Notes: generated by a model not told the origin, from the letters alone. DNA of 64,000 bases from Methylocapsa sp. S129 (GCF_009765995.1 NZ_LMUI01000048.1:62001-126000); one strand, 5' to 3'; positions 17,570 to 25,096 are shown, counted from the first letter of the stretch. Translations and numbers: made by a program.

Positions 17570-17925
17570 TGGCCTGGAATTTTTCCCACTGTGACTTCGA
17601 TCGCCGCGTAATAGGCGGCGAGATCTTCGATATCCTGTGGCGACAGCGTCGGAACGATCAGCGACATCATGTCGTTCTTGCGTTCCCCGGATTTGAAGGC
17701 GTTCAACTGCTCGTTGATGTACTGTTCGTTCTGTCCGGCGAGGCTCGGCGCCTCCGGGATTTTCGACAGACCGTCGAGACCGTGGCACGCCTCGCATTTC
17801 TGCGCCTTTTCGCGCCCCGCCTTCACGTCGCCCTGTGCGCCGGCCCCGCTAGGACCCGCGACGAAAAAGGCCAGCGACAGCGTGAAAACTCCAACTCTTG
17901 CCAGTATCGGACGCGTCAATCTCAT
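17566..17925 (-). CDS. Small periplasmic c-type cytochrome
   Basis: The 119-residue protein has a signal peptide (hydrophobic stretch near 10-22, cleavage likely after GAGA) and one haem c site, C44-E-A-C47-H48. The later KNDMMSLIVPTLSPQDIEDLAAYYAAIE supplies a Met as likely axial ligand and is typical of class I cytochromes. It follows the PQQ-type dehydrogenase gene by 83 bp on the same strand and is its probable electron acceptor. Its stop overlaps the IclR start. Confidence 0.9.
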   Translation of the reverse strand: MRLTRPILARVGVFTLSLAFFVAGPSGAGAQGDVKAGREKAQKCEACHGLDGLSKIPEAPSLAGQNEQYINEQLNAFKSGERKNDMMSLIVPTLSPQDIEDLAAYYAAIEVTVGKIPGQ

Positions 17926-17963
17926 CGCACACCTTAACCCTGCCAGGCGGGGCCTAAAGACAA

Positions 17964-17987
17964 CGGCCCCGGCTTTCGCCGGAGCCG
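17964..17987 (-). terminator. Stem-loop between dehydrogenase and cytochrome c genes
   Basis: CGGCCCCGGC and GCCGGAGCCG pair with one mismatch around a TTTC loop. Read on the minus strand, the stem is followed by TTGTCTTT. It could partly terminate transcription after the dehydrogenase gene or protect its messenger 3-prime end, which would lower expression of the cytochrome c and IclR genes behind it. Confidence 0.55.
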
Positions 17988-18008
17988 TCGGGCGCCATTA
18001 TGCGGTGT

Positions 18009-19259
18009 TCATTTGCCGTCGTACCAGATGCGGTAGACCGCGCCGACCAGATCGTCGGAAACCAGTAGAGAACCGTCCCAATATTGGGCGACATCGACCG
18101 GGCGGCCCAGATAGTGCCCATCCTCGTTCCAGCCTTCAGCGAACGGAATGGACGGACCGGTGACATGGCCGTCATCCTTGAGGAAAGTCACCATGACGCG
18201 AGCGCCGACCGGCACGGTGCGGTTCCACGATCCATGCTGGGTGGAGAAGATCGCGCCCTTGTATTTCGCCGGGAACATGTCGCCGGTATAGAACATCAGG
18301 CCGAGGTCGGCCGCGTGGGCGACCTGCTCGACTTCGGGGAATACGACGTCGGCCGGCGGGGTCTCGCTCTTGTATTCGTTGGTGCGCGTATGCCCGCCGC
18401 CATACCACGGAAAGCCGAAGTTCTCGCCGATCTTGTCGATGCGGTTCATTTCGCCGGGCGGAATGTCGTCGCCCATGCCGTCGACCTGGTTGTCATTGGA
18501 CCAGAGCGTCTTGTCCTTCGGATTGAAATCCATGCCGACCGGGTTGCGCAGGCCAAGCGCGTAGATTTCGCGATTCTTGCCATCCTGATCCATGCGGATG
18601 ATGCCGCCCATGCCAACTTTTCGATCCAGTTCCGCCTTGTCCTTGGGCGGCACATTGTAGGGCTGGCCAAGTTGGATGTAGAGCTTATTGTCCGGCCCGA
18701 CGCGGCACTCGCGCGCGGTGTGGTTGAAGCTTTCTTCGCTCTTCGGGATCAACTGGCCTTCGGGAACGACCACGCTCACAGCGACGTCAGGACTCTCGTA
18801 GAAGAATTCGGCGGCCGCATATTGCAGCACCCGGTTCTGCTCGACCACGTACAGGAACCCATCCTTGGAGAAGCAGGGTCCGTTGGGCAGTTTCTTGGGA
18901 AGCGATGGCGCGAATTCCTTCACCTCTTCCGCGACGCCGCTGCGGGCGCGGTCGGTGACCGCCCAGATCTTGGACTTGCGCGTTCCGACAAACGTCACGA
19001 CGCCTTGCGGCCCCACCGCCATATGGCGAGCGTCGGGAACCAGTGCGTAAAGGCCGATGTGGAACCCGGGCGGCAGTTTGATCTTGGTCAGGATCTGCTT
19101 GACCTGATCGGCCTTCTCGCCGGTCTGCGGAATCGTCGGCCACTCCATCGGCGGCGTCATATGCATGTCTTCGAGTGTTTGAAGGGCGTCCGCCATGGCG
19201 ACGCCGGGATAAGCCAACGCGGTAGTTACCGCTAACATAGCAGCAATGCGAAGTTTCAT
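18009..19259 (-). CDS. PQQ-dependent sorbosone/glucose dehydrogenase-type beta-propeller protein
   Basis: This 416-residue exported protein has a signal peptide (MKLRIAAMLAVTTALAYPGVAMA). It matches the glucose/sorbosone dehydrogenase (GSDH, soluble PQQ-GDH) six-bladed propeller family. Family-like strings are GLYALVPDARHMAVGPQG, FNHTARECRVGPDNKLYIQLG with a His, YALGLRNPVGMDFNPKD, LWSNDNQVDGMGDDIPPGEMN and FSTQHGSWNRTVPVGARV. It would oxidise a sugar or aldehyde in the periplasm using PQQ and pass electrons to the cytochrome c encoded next. The true substrate is not certain; many family members are untested. A stand-alone pqqA lies 0.7 kb upstream on the opposite strand. Confidence 0.85.
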   Translation of the reverse strand: MKLRIAAMLAVTTALAYPGVAMADALQTLEDMHMTPPMEWPTIPQTGEKADQVKQILTKIKLPPGFHIGLYALVPDARHMAVGPQGVVTFVGTRKSKIWAVTDRARSGVAEEVKEFAPSLPKKLPNGPCFSKDGFLYVVEQNRVLQYAAAEFFYESPDVAVSVVVPEGQLIPKSEESFNHTARECRVGPDNKLYIQLGQPYNVPPKDKAELDRKVGMGGIIRMDQDGKNREIYALGLRNPVGMDFNPKDKTLWSNDNQVDGMGDDIPPGEMNRIDKIGENFGFPWYGGGHTRTNEYKSETPPADVVFPEVEQVAHAADLGLMFYTGDMFPAKYKGAIFSTQHGSWNRTVPVGARVMVTFLKDDGHVTGPSIPFAEGWNEDGHYLGRPVDVAQYWDGSLLVSDDLVGAVYRIWYDGK

Positions 19260-19571
19260 CGAACCCTCCCTTGTGCATTTATGGTTGGACTTGTTGTTCG
19301 GCGCCTGAGCGCCGACCTACGCTCGCGCGCGCCTCTAAGTATTCGACTGCATATTCGCGCCCGAAGACATCGGAATATTTAACACGACCTCTTGAGAACC
19401 CAAACAGTGAAATCGGATTTTTCCGCCTTATGGAACTTCAGTATGAACCTCTGCGTCCTCCCGTTCGCCGCGCGGCGCCTTGCGACAATCGCTTGCCGCA
19501 TCATGCTTCTCAACGGACGGCCTACGAATAATTGCATGAATGCGACCGCCGTCGCAGCGTTGGGACGTTCT

Positions 19572-19599
19572 TTTCCCGCATCGTGGAAAGCGTAACGCT
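19572..19599. promoter_or_regulatory. Operator-like sites TTTCC-N8-GGAAA and AGCGTAACGCT
   Basis: TTTCCCGCATCGTGGAAA at 19572-19589 is an inverted repeat. It runs directly into AGCGTAACGCT (19589-19599), which with flanking bases forms AAGCGTAACGCTT, a perfect palindrome around a central base. The second motif also occurs upstream of lctP at 16518. Confidence 0.45.
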
Positions 19600-19667
19600 T
19601 ATCGCCCTATAACAAAGAGTTGACATGCAGAAAGGCCCGATAGCGAGCCTTGCCTGATCTATCCGAC

Positions 19668-19684
19668 ATTCCGCATCGTGGAAT
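19668..19684. promoter_or_regulatory. Inverted repeat ATTCC-N7-GGAAT
   Basis: ATTCCGCATCGTGGAAT has 5-bp perfect arms and shares the core TTCC-GCATCGT-GGAA with the site at 19572, about 96 bp away. Two spaced copies of one core suggest a regulator that binds cooperatively or loops DNA. Confidence 0.45.
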
Positions 19685-19824
19685 AGTTTGGCGTCACGCG
19701 TTTTCCTGTGTCGTCGAGCGGCTCGGAGCGACGAGCGGCAATCCCGACTTGACGCAAAGACAAAAAAGCCTTCGATAACATGCCGCTGTCGAATGAGCGG
19801 CTGCGCTGATCTTGAGAGACAGGC

Positions 19825-19840
19825 GTGATGACGTCATCAC
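19825..19840. promoter_or_regulatory. 16-bp perfect palindrome GTGATGACGTCATCAC
   Basis: This fully symmetric site lies 117 bp upstream of the orphan pqqA start. Symmetry of this length without mismatch is unlikely by chance in a short spacer. A dimeric regulator is the natural explanation; which one is unknown. Confidence 0.5.
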
Positions 19841-19956
19841 AACTTCGTGCGGTCTCGATTTCATTCGCTGCTTACTTTGTCAAACCGACGCCACGTGATA
19901 TGCAGCCTATCGTGTGAGATTTCGTTTCCCGCACAAACAACCTGAGGGAGCTCGCT

Positions 19957-20034
19957 ATGTCCTGGACCACCCCGGTTACCACTGAAGTATGCATCGGCAT
20001 GGAAGTCACCAGCTACGCATCCGCCAAAATTTGA
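19957..20034 (+). CDS. pqqA: PQQ precursor peptide PqqA, stand-alone second copy
   Basis: This 25-residue peptide, MSWTTPVT to GMEVTSYASAKI, keeps Glu16 and Tyr20 and the E-V-T-S-Y core. It shares the last ten residues with the cluster copy apart from the C-terminal pair (KI against RL), while the first half differs. A GAGGGAG ribosome site lies upstream. No other pqq gene is adjacent; a strong hairpin follows directly. It is divergent from the PQQ-type dehydrogenase operon, so it may raise precursor supply when that enzyme is made. Extra pqqA copies are known in methylotrophs. Confidence 0.93.
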   Translation: MSWTTPVTTEVCIGMEVTSYASAKI

Positions 20035-20042
20035 AGCCTCGC

Positions 20043-20097
20043 CGCCTGAACCAGCGGCGCGGCAGCTTGAATTTGGCTGCCGCTCCCGGTTCAGGCG
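20043..20097 (+). terminator. Long stem-loop after orphan pqqA
   Basis: CGCCTGAACC (20043-20052) pairs exactly with GGTTCAGGCG (20088-20097). An inner GCGGCAGC/GCTGCCGC stem extends it. The structure begins 8 bp after the pqqA stop. No long T-run follows, but a second small stem, GCGAG-GTTTT-CTCGC, does. It probably ends or stabilises a short, abundant pqqA messenger. Confidence 0.65.
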
Positions 20098-20225
20098 CGC
20101 GAGGTTTTCTCGCTTCGTCAATAGACGAAGCCGCTGGCGAACGTCGGCTACGTGGGATCATCGACCTGATGGTTGAATTGAACGAATAACGCGGCTTCAA
20201 CCATAAAACGGGGCCGCTGGAGCGT

Positions 20226-20920
20226 TCAGAACGTATATGTCATGCCGGCGCCGACGCGGACATCCGTGCCGATGGCGGCGTGACCGCTGACGCCGTCGGC
20301 GTAGAGGTCGACGATGGTCGCCGGCGTGATCTTGTAGCCGAGGCGTGCGCCATATTCGGCCCATACGGGGCGCCCGAGCTGGGTCGGCGTCACCAGGCCG
20401 AAGCCCGGCACGCCGGCGGCAAAGTTGCTTCGCTATAGCCGACGACAACGGGGAGATTGTCGGCATTGAGTCCGATCGCGGCGCCAAAGACCCCATTGGT
20501 TGGGTTCGTGCCGGGCGGCGCAATGATCCCGTAGAGCGGATCGACCCCGTACAGGAAGGAGTTGACAGAAGATTCTCCTTCGAAAGTGTCTCCGTTGAGT
20601 TCCAATTCTGCTTTCGCCGCAGTGCCCAGAACATAGGCTATGGGCCTAGAATCATCGTTGGTGCCTTGATACGAATCGATGATGCCAATCGCTACGTTGA
20701 GGCCTTGTATCTGCCCATCAGACGCTGCTGCCGAAACATTTCCAGCGCTCAGCGGCGTCAAGGCGGTCGCGCACAAAAGGACGGCGATACGACGCCGTGA
20801 TTTGCCGCCGGGCGCACAGCAGCAAGTAGAGACCACGCAAATCGGAGCTGCCGCACGAGCGGCGCGAAGACGCCTCAAGCCGCCAGGCAAGTGTGGACGC
20901 AGCAAAAAGCTCGAAAACAT
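20226..20920 (-). pseudogene. Frameshifted outer-membrane barrel (autotransporter-type) protein
   Basis: The first frame (20920 to 20390) encodes a signal-peptide-like N-terminus (RRIAVLLCATALTPLSAGNVSA) and then strands such as NPTNGVFGAAIGLNADNLPVVVGYSEA. The next frame (down to 20226) continues with AAGVPGFGLVTPTQLGRP and ends VGAGMTYTF, with alternating hydrophobic residues and a C-terminal Phe typical of outer-membrane barrels. The join near 20420-20432 needs one extra base; the total of 695 bp is one short of a whole number of codons. It is either a young pseudogene or a sequencing error. It is divergent from the regulator gene at 21076 and shares a palindrome-bearing spacer with it. 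Confidence 0.65.
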
Positions 20921-21015
20921 CGCGGCCCCGCCACTGCGAACCGTCTTAACCGACGGTCGATTCGCATCGTCAGCGAATCACGCTCATCGATTTCAGCGGC
21001 GAGGTAAATCGGACG

Positions 21016-21031
21016 AAGGTCCTAGGACCTT
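21016..21031. promoter_or_regulatory. 16-bp perfect palindrome AAGGTCCTAGGACCTT
   Basis: The site lies 44 bp upstream of the first response regulator gene and between it and the divergent outer-membrane gene. The core GTCCTAGGAC recurs in the same place upstream of the second response regulator (22561), together with flanking matches such as GGTAAAT and TTGCTTGCTCGCGGCAA. It is probably the operator or promoter core of both units, possibly bound by the regulators themselves. Confidence 0.6.
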
Positions 21032-21075
21032 TATGTTGCTTGCTCGCGGCAATCGCTTCGAAGCATAGTCGACGC

Positions 21076-21711
21076 ATGAAACTTCTGATTGTCGACGATC
21101 ATCCCGTATTACGGGAGGGGCTCGTGGCCCTGCTTAAACAGGCTGGGCAAGACATCGATGTCTTGCAGGCGGGCGATGCGAGCGAAGGTCTCGCGCTTGT
21201 CGACGACCACGCTGATCTCGACGCGATATTGCTCGACCTCGCCATGCCCGGCATGGATGGGTTGCGAGCCATTTCCGAATTCGGACGCAAACGGCCCGAA
21301 CTGCCGGTGATCATTCTTTCGTCGTCGGAGGACCCGCGGGACGCGCGCAAGGCGTTCGCTCTCGGCGCCGTCGGCTATGTCCCGAAATCGGCGAGCCCGC
21401 ATGTGTTGCTTTTGGCGATCAGGACTGTGCTAAACGGCGATCTCTATGTTCCGCCTGTCGTCCTCGGCGAACTCCCCGGCGGTGCGAAGCGCCAAGCCGG
21501 CCGAGCGGAGCAGGGCGCCGTACGGTTGACGGCGAGGCAGATCGAAATCCTCGCGATGCTCAGCATGGGGCAGCCCAACAAGACAATCGCCGCGGCGCTC
21601 GGCATCTCGGAAAAGACGGTCAAGGCGCATATCACCGCCATCTTCAGGGCGCTGAACGTCGTCAACCGCACACAGGCGGCCGCGGTCGGCCGCGAGGCCG
21701 GACTCATTTGA
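21076..21711 (+). CDS. NarL/FixJ-type response regulator, copy 1
   Basis: The 211-residue protein has a receiver domain (MKLLIVDDHPVLREGL, phosphoacceptor Asp54 in ILLDLAMPGMDG, switch Lys in GYVPKSAS) and a LuxR-type helix-turn-helix near residues 145-205 (LTARQIEILAMLSMGQPNKTIA and the ISEKTVKAHITAIFRALNV block). It is closely related to the protein at 22618; both end VGREAGLI. The usual N-terminus starts at ATG 21076. It probably receives phosphate from one of the hybrid kinases at 23-27 kb. Its 3-prime end no longer faces a kinase gene, unlike copy 2. Confidence 0.93.
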   Translation: MKLLIVDDHPVLREGLVALLKQAGQDIDVLQAGDASEGLALVDDHADLDAILLDLAMPGMDGLRAISEFGRKRPELPVIILSSSEDPRDARKAFALGAVGYVPKSASPHVLLLAIRTVLNGDLYVPPVVLGELPGGAKRQAGRAEQGAVRLTARQIEILAMLSMGQPNKTIAAALGISEKTVKAHITAIFRALNVVNRTQAAAVGREAGLI

Positions 21712-22159
21712 GCGGCTAGTCGATGGCTGAGGGCGGCTGCGACGAATTCCGGCCAGCGCCGCCGACGGATCGACGGGTAACGCCAGGAATCGATGAGCCC
21801 GACCTGCCGCGACTACCTCATCTGCGGGATGACCGTGACAAGCGCGGTCATCACGGCTGGGGGTTCACAAAATAGTACGACCAAAGAGTCGCTCTTTCAG
21901 AGTCTTGGCATAAGACGATATGGCCCCGAAGCTCGGTCAGCATGGTCGCGGACCTGATATCGAGCGTTTTCGCTTTATTGCAACGACATGTGAAAGCACC
22001 TCAGGCGCATGGAGCGCGCCGCGAAAAAGTGGATGCCGGTTTTTCGCCAATTGCGCGCGTTTTCAAGGAATCTAGAGAACGCCGGCGGCAAACCCGTTCT
22101 GGAATATCCCATTCCTCGAATATGTCGCTTGGCGCGCCGTTCCGGTCGGTCGTTCCCGA
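21712..22159. other. 448-bp spacer, no gene seen, one hairpin repeat
   Basis: No supported coding region. It contains GCGAAAAA (22021-22028), an 11-base loop and TTTTTCGC (22040-22047), a perfect stem of the kind dispersed in Hyphomicrobiales genomes. The plus-strand frame that crosses this area is antisense to the Ser/Gly-rich gene and has Leu/Pro repeats forced by that gene. Confidence 0.5.
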
Positions 22160-22456
22160 TCAGCTTTTGCCGACGCTGCCCGACGAACCGCTGCCGGCGC
22201 TCGGGGAACCGCCGCTGCTGCTCGACGAACCGCTGCTCGAGGAGCTGCTGCCTGAGGAACTGCTGCCGCTCGATGAACTGGCGGCGCCCGACGAGGACCC
22301 GTGTCCGCCGGCAAAGGGGGCGCAACGGACGTTGCAAAAAGCGACCCGCTCGGGCGCCGGTTGTTCGACGTGGCGACGAGCCGAATCGAACCCGGAAACC
22401 GCGATGACTAAACCCCCGATCACAAGCCACCGCCGCGTGTCGAATTGCGTCTTCAT
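22160..22456 (-). CDS. Small exported Ser/Gly-rich protein of unknown function
   Basis: The 98-residue product begins MKTQFDTRRWLVIGGLVIAVSG, a positively charged then hydrophobic signal or anchor. It then has a short segment with two cysteines (FCNVRCAPF at about residues 40-48), and from residue 50 a tail made almost wholly of Ser and Gly. The ribosome site AAGGAGG is perfect and well placed, which supports translation. The gene is divergent from response regulator copy 2, with the shared GTCCTAGGAC motif in between, just as the broken outer-membrane gene is divergent from copy 1. I do not recognise a family. A cell-surface linker or regulated envelope peptide is possible. Confidence 0.6.
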   Translation of the reverse strand: MKTQFDTRRWLVIGGLVIAVSGFDSARRHVEQPAPERVAFCNVRCAPFAGGHGSSSGAASSSSGSSSSGSSSSSSGSSSSSGGSPSAGSGSSGSVGKS

Positions 22457-22560
22457 TTCGTCCCTCCTTGATAGGACCGCCCGCGATCGGCCGAACGACG
22501 GATCCGCGCGGCTGACAGAACAACGTCGATGGTTTTCATTTCAGGGTAAATTGGATTGAA

Positions 22561-22570
22561 GTCCTAGGAC
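22561..22570. promoter_or_regulatory. Palindrome GTCCTAGGAC upstream of response regulator copy 2
   Basis: Same core and spacing (47 bp to the start codon) as the longer palindrome at 21016. The flanks GGTAAAT, CCTTT and TTGCTTGCTCGCGGCAA are also conserved, showing that the promoter was duplicated with the gene. Confidence 0.55.
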
Positions 22571-22617
22571 CTTTGGCTTGCTTGCTCGCGGCAAGCATTT
22601 TGAAGCATAATCGCAAT

Positions 22618-23253
22618 ATGAAACTGTTGATCGTCGACGATCATCCTGTCTTGCGGGAGGGGCTCGCGGCTCTGCTGCGGCAGGCCGGGCCGGGCGCCGA
22701 AATCCTGCAGGCGTGCGACGCGAGCGAGGGTCTCGCGCTTGTCGAGGATCACGTCGATCTCGACGTTGTGGTGCTGGACCTCATGATGCCGGGCATGGAC
22801 GGATGGCGGGCGATTTCCGAATTCGGGCGCAAACGGCCGGAATTGCCGGTGATCGTCCTGTCGTCGTCGGAGGACCCGCAGGACGCGCGCAAGGCGATGG
22901 CTCTCGGCGCTCTAGGCTATGTCCCCAAATCGGCGAGCCAGCATCTGCTGCTCCATGCGATACAGACCGTGCTGAACGGCGATCTCTATGTCCCGCCTCT
23001 CGTCCTCAACGAGCTCACCGGCGCGACTGAGCGCCGGGGCGCCATGGCGGAGCCACGCGCCGCGCGGCTGACCGGAAGGCAAGTCGAAATCCTGTCGATG
23101 CTCAGCGGTGGCCAGCCCAACAAGACGATCGCGGCGCAGCTCGATCTGTCGGAGAAGACTGTCAAGGCGCATATCACCGCCATTTTCAGGGCGCTGAACG
23201 TCGTCAACCGTACGCAGGCGGCTGCGGTCGGCCGCGAGGCCGGGCTCATTTGA
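22618..23253 (+). CDS. NarL/FixJ-type response regulator, copy 2
   Basis: The 211-residue paralogue of the protein at 21076 has the same receiver (VLREGLAALLRQAG, Asp54 in VVLDLMMPGMDG) and LuxR-type DNA-binding domain (GRQVEILSMLSGGQPNKTIA). Differences cluster in the linker near residues 130-145. Its last 8 bp overlap the 3-prime end of the hybrid kinase gene at 23246 on the other strand, so regulator and kinase form a tail-to-tail pair. It is the likely cognate of that kinase. Confidence 0.93.
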   Translation: MKLLIVDDHPVLREGLAALLRQAGPGAEILQACDASEGLALVEDHVDLDVVVLDLMMPGMDGWRAISEFGRKRPELPVIVLSSSEDPQDARKAMALGALGYVPKSASQHLLLHAIQTVLNGDLYVPPLVLNELTGATERRGAMAEPRAARLTGRQVEILSMLSGGQPNKTIAAQLDLSEKTVKAHITAIFRALNVVNRTQAAAVGREAGLI

Positions 23254-25096
23254 CTGACGATATCTGCACTTCTTCCGCGCCATCGTCGGCGCCGGAAGCC
23301 GCGATGAGATTGGCGATCGCCGCGCGCAGCTTGCTGTTGGAGACGGGCTTGTGGAGCAGCAGCAGGCCGCTCGCCTGCGCTTCCGCCAGTCGATCCCTAG
23401 CGGTGTCGCCGGTGATCAGCATGGCGGGGATCGCGTCGTTATATTCCGATCGCAACCTTTCGATGACTTCGATGCCGATCTCGCCGGCGCGCAGGCGATA
23501 ATCGCAGATGATCAGTGTGGGACGATGCATGCTGTGCGCGAGTTCGGCCAGCATATCGTCGCCAGAACCCGCGGTGACGACCTCATAGCCCCAGCCTTTC
23601 AGCAGGCTCGACATGGCGTCGCGGATCGCCGCTTCGTCGTCGATGACGAGCACCAAGCCGGGCGCCGGCATTGTGGCGAAATTTTCTTCCGGCGGCTCGG
23701 CGTAATCGACGCCGCCGCTCGCCAGAGGCGCATCCACGCTGAAACTGGAGCCGCGGCCCAGCTCGGAGCGCAACGTAAGTTCGCAATCGAGAAGCCGGGT
23801 CAACCGGCGGACGATCGCGAGGCCCAGCCCCAGCCCTTTGGTGCGGTCGCGCTCAGGATTGCCCAACTGGAAATATTCCTCGAACACCCGTTCTTGCTGC
23901 GCGAGCGGAATGCCGCGCCCCGTATCCAGGATCTGGATGCGGATGCGGCCGCCGCTTCGGCGGCCGCCGACGACGACGCGGCCGCGATCGGTGTAACGGA
24001 TCGCGTTGGAGACAAGGTTGCGCAAGATGCGCTCCATCAGGACCGGGTCCGTGAACACCGTCGCTGTGCAAGGATGCTGTACGATCGAAATCGACTTCGC
24101 CTCCGCCTCGCCGGCATAATCGCGGCAAATGCGCTCCAGCAAGGGCTGGATGGCGAAGGATTGACGATGCACTTCGACGATGCCGGCGTCGAGACGCGAA
24201 ATGTCGAGAAGGGCGCTGAACAGACCATCCATCGCGACGACGGAGGTGTCGATCTGCTCGACCAGCCGGCTCCCTTCGGGCGGCAGCGCCACTCCGCGCA
24301 GCGCGCCAACGAACAGGCCGAGCGCATGGACGGGCTGGCGGAGGTCATGACTGGCCGCCGCGAGAAACGTGGATTTGGCAAGGTTGGCCCGCTCCGCCAC
24401 ATCCTTCTGTTCGTGCAGGTCCTTCGCGAGCCCATCGGCGCGAATGCGCAATTCGACCAATTCCTTGAAACTTCGGTTCGCGCGCACGCCCAGCAGTCCC
24501 ATGGCCGGGATATACAGCAGCGTGAGCCCGAACATCACGTTCGCCGCAGGGATGAATTGACCGGCCGTGAAGCTCCATAGCAGGCTTGGAACGGTGGACG
24601 GCAAGTAAAGGGCGAGAAACGCCGGGAGATAGGAGCCATAGGCGGGGACCGCGCCGGCGGCGATGGTCTGCGTGACGACGACCAGCAGCATCTCCAGGTC
24701 GAAATGGTCGTGGCTCACCAGCGAGGTCGCGGCCCATCCCCATCCCATCCCCTGATAGAGGCTGATGGCCGTGAAGGCGATCCCCCAAGGCCGCCAATGG
24801 TCCTCGGCGGGCTTGGCCCGGCGATAGGCGAACCGAAGCAGGATATGGCCGCAGGCGCCCACGCCGATGTCTCCCGCCCAGGCGACGCCGACGATCCAGT
24901 TCAGTTCGCCCAAATGGACCAGCGAAGCCGCCAGGATGACGGCGCCTCCGACCGCGCCGAAAGCGCCGAAGAACACTGTCTGGAATAACGCCTCCACCTG
25001 CGCGGCGCGCAGCCGGTTGTTCGTTCCCGGCGGCGGCGTTCCCAATCGCCGCGCGATGCCGCCTGCCATCCGCAATATCGTTATATCATTGAACAT
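23246..25096 (-). CDS. Membrane hybrid sensor histidine kinase with C-terminal receiver, copy 1
   Basis: The 616-residue protein has about six membrane helices in residues 35-205 as input module, a coiled linker, a HisKA domain with His250 ([20 protein letters not shown]), an ATPase domain (N box LRNLVSNAIRYTDRG, then DTGRGIPLAQQERVFEEYFQL and [10 protein letters not shown]) and a receiver with Asp532 (IICDYRLR). The short D-L-R-Q-P H-box class often works with NarL-type partners through multistep relays. It overlaps regulator copy 2 tail to tail by 8 bp. The signal sensed is unknown; the membrane part has no recognisable ligand domain. Confidence 0.92.
   Translation of the reverse strand: MFNDITILRMAGGIARRLGTPPPGTNNRLRAAQVEALFQTVFFGAFGAVGGAVILAASLVHLGELNWIVGVAWAGDIGVGACGHILLRFAYRRAKPAEDHWRPWGIAFTAISLYQGMGWGWAATSLVSHDHFDLEMLLVVVTQTIAAGAVPAYGSYLPAFLALYLPSTVPSLLWSFTAGQFIPAANVMFGLTLLYIPAMGLLGVRANRSFKELVELRIRADGLAKDLHEQKDVAERANLAKSTFLAAASHDLRQPVHALGLFVGALRGVALPPEGSRLVEQIDTSVVAMDGLFSALLDISRLDAGIVEVHRQSFAIQPLLERICRDYAGEAEAKSISIVQHPCTATVFTDPVLMERILRNLVSNAIRYTDRGRVVVGGRRSGGRIRIQILDTGRGIPLAQQERVFEEYFQLGNPERDRTKGLGLGLAIVRRLTRLLDCELTLRSELGRGSSFSVDAPLASGGVDYAEPPEENFATMPAPGLVLVIDDEAAIRDAMSSLLKGWGYEVVTAGSGDDMLAELAHSMHRPTLIICDYRLRAGEIGIEVIERLRSEYNDAIPAMLITGDTARDRLAEAQASGLLLLHKPVSNSKLRAAIANLIAASGADDGAEEVQISSVK

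Larger units (their letters stand above)
19260..19956. other. 697-bp divergent regulatory region, no gene seen
   Basis: The spacer separates the dehydrogenase operon (minus strand) from the orphan pqqA (plus strand). No convincing coding region was found. It holds several palindromes: AGCGTAACGCT at 19589, ATTCCGCATCGTGGAAT at 19668 with a near copy at 19572, and GTGATGACGTCATCAC at 19825. It is unusually long for this genome and is likely to carry the promoters and operators for both directions. Confidence 0.6.

Noticed and set aside
14862-20034. Idea that the lctP-IclR-cytochrome-dehydrogenase block is a mobile island
   Set aside because: Base composition and codon use match the neighbours, and no mobility genes, flanking repeats or tRNA are present.
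22200-22310. Short repeated GCTGCTGCCG/GAACTGCTGCC units considered as a CRISPR or minisatellite
   Set aside because: They are irregular, in frame and explained by Ser/Gly codons of an expressed-looking gene; there are no equal repeats with unique spacers.
21942-22559. Plus-strand frame with LLPEELLPLDE-type repeats
   Set aside because: The repeat pattern is the antisense reading of the Ser/Gly codons of the gene at 22160, which has a signal peptide and a much better ribosome site.
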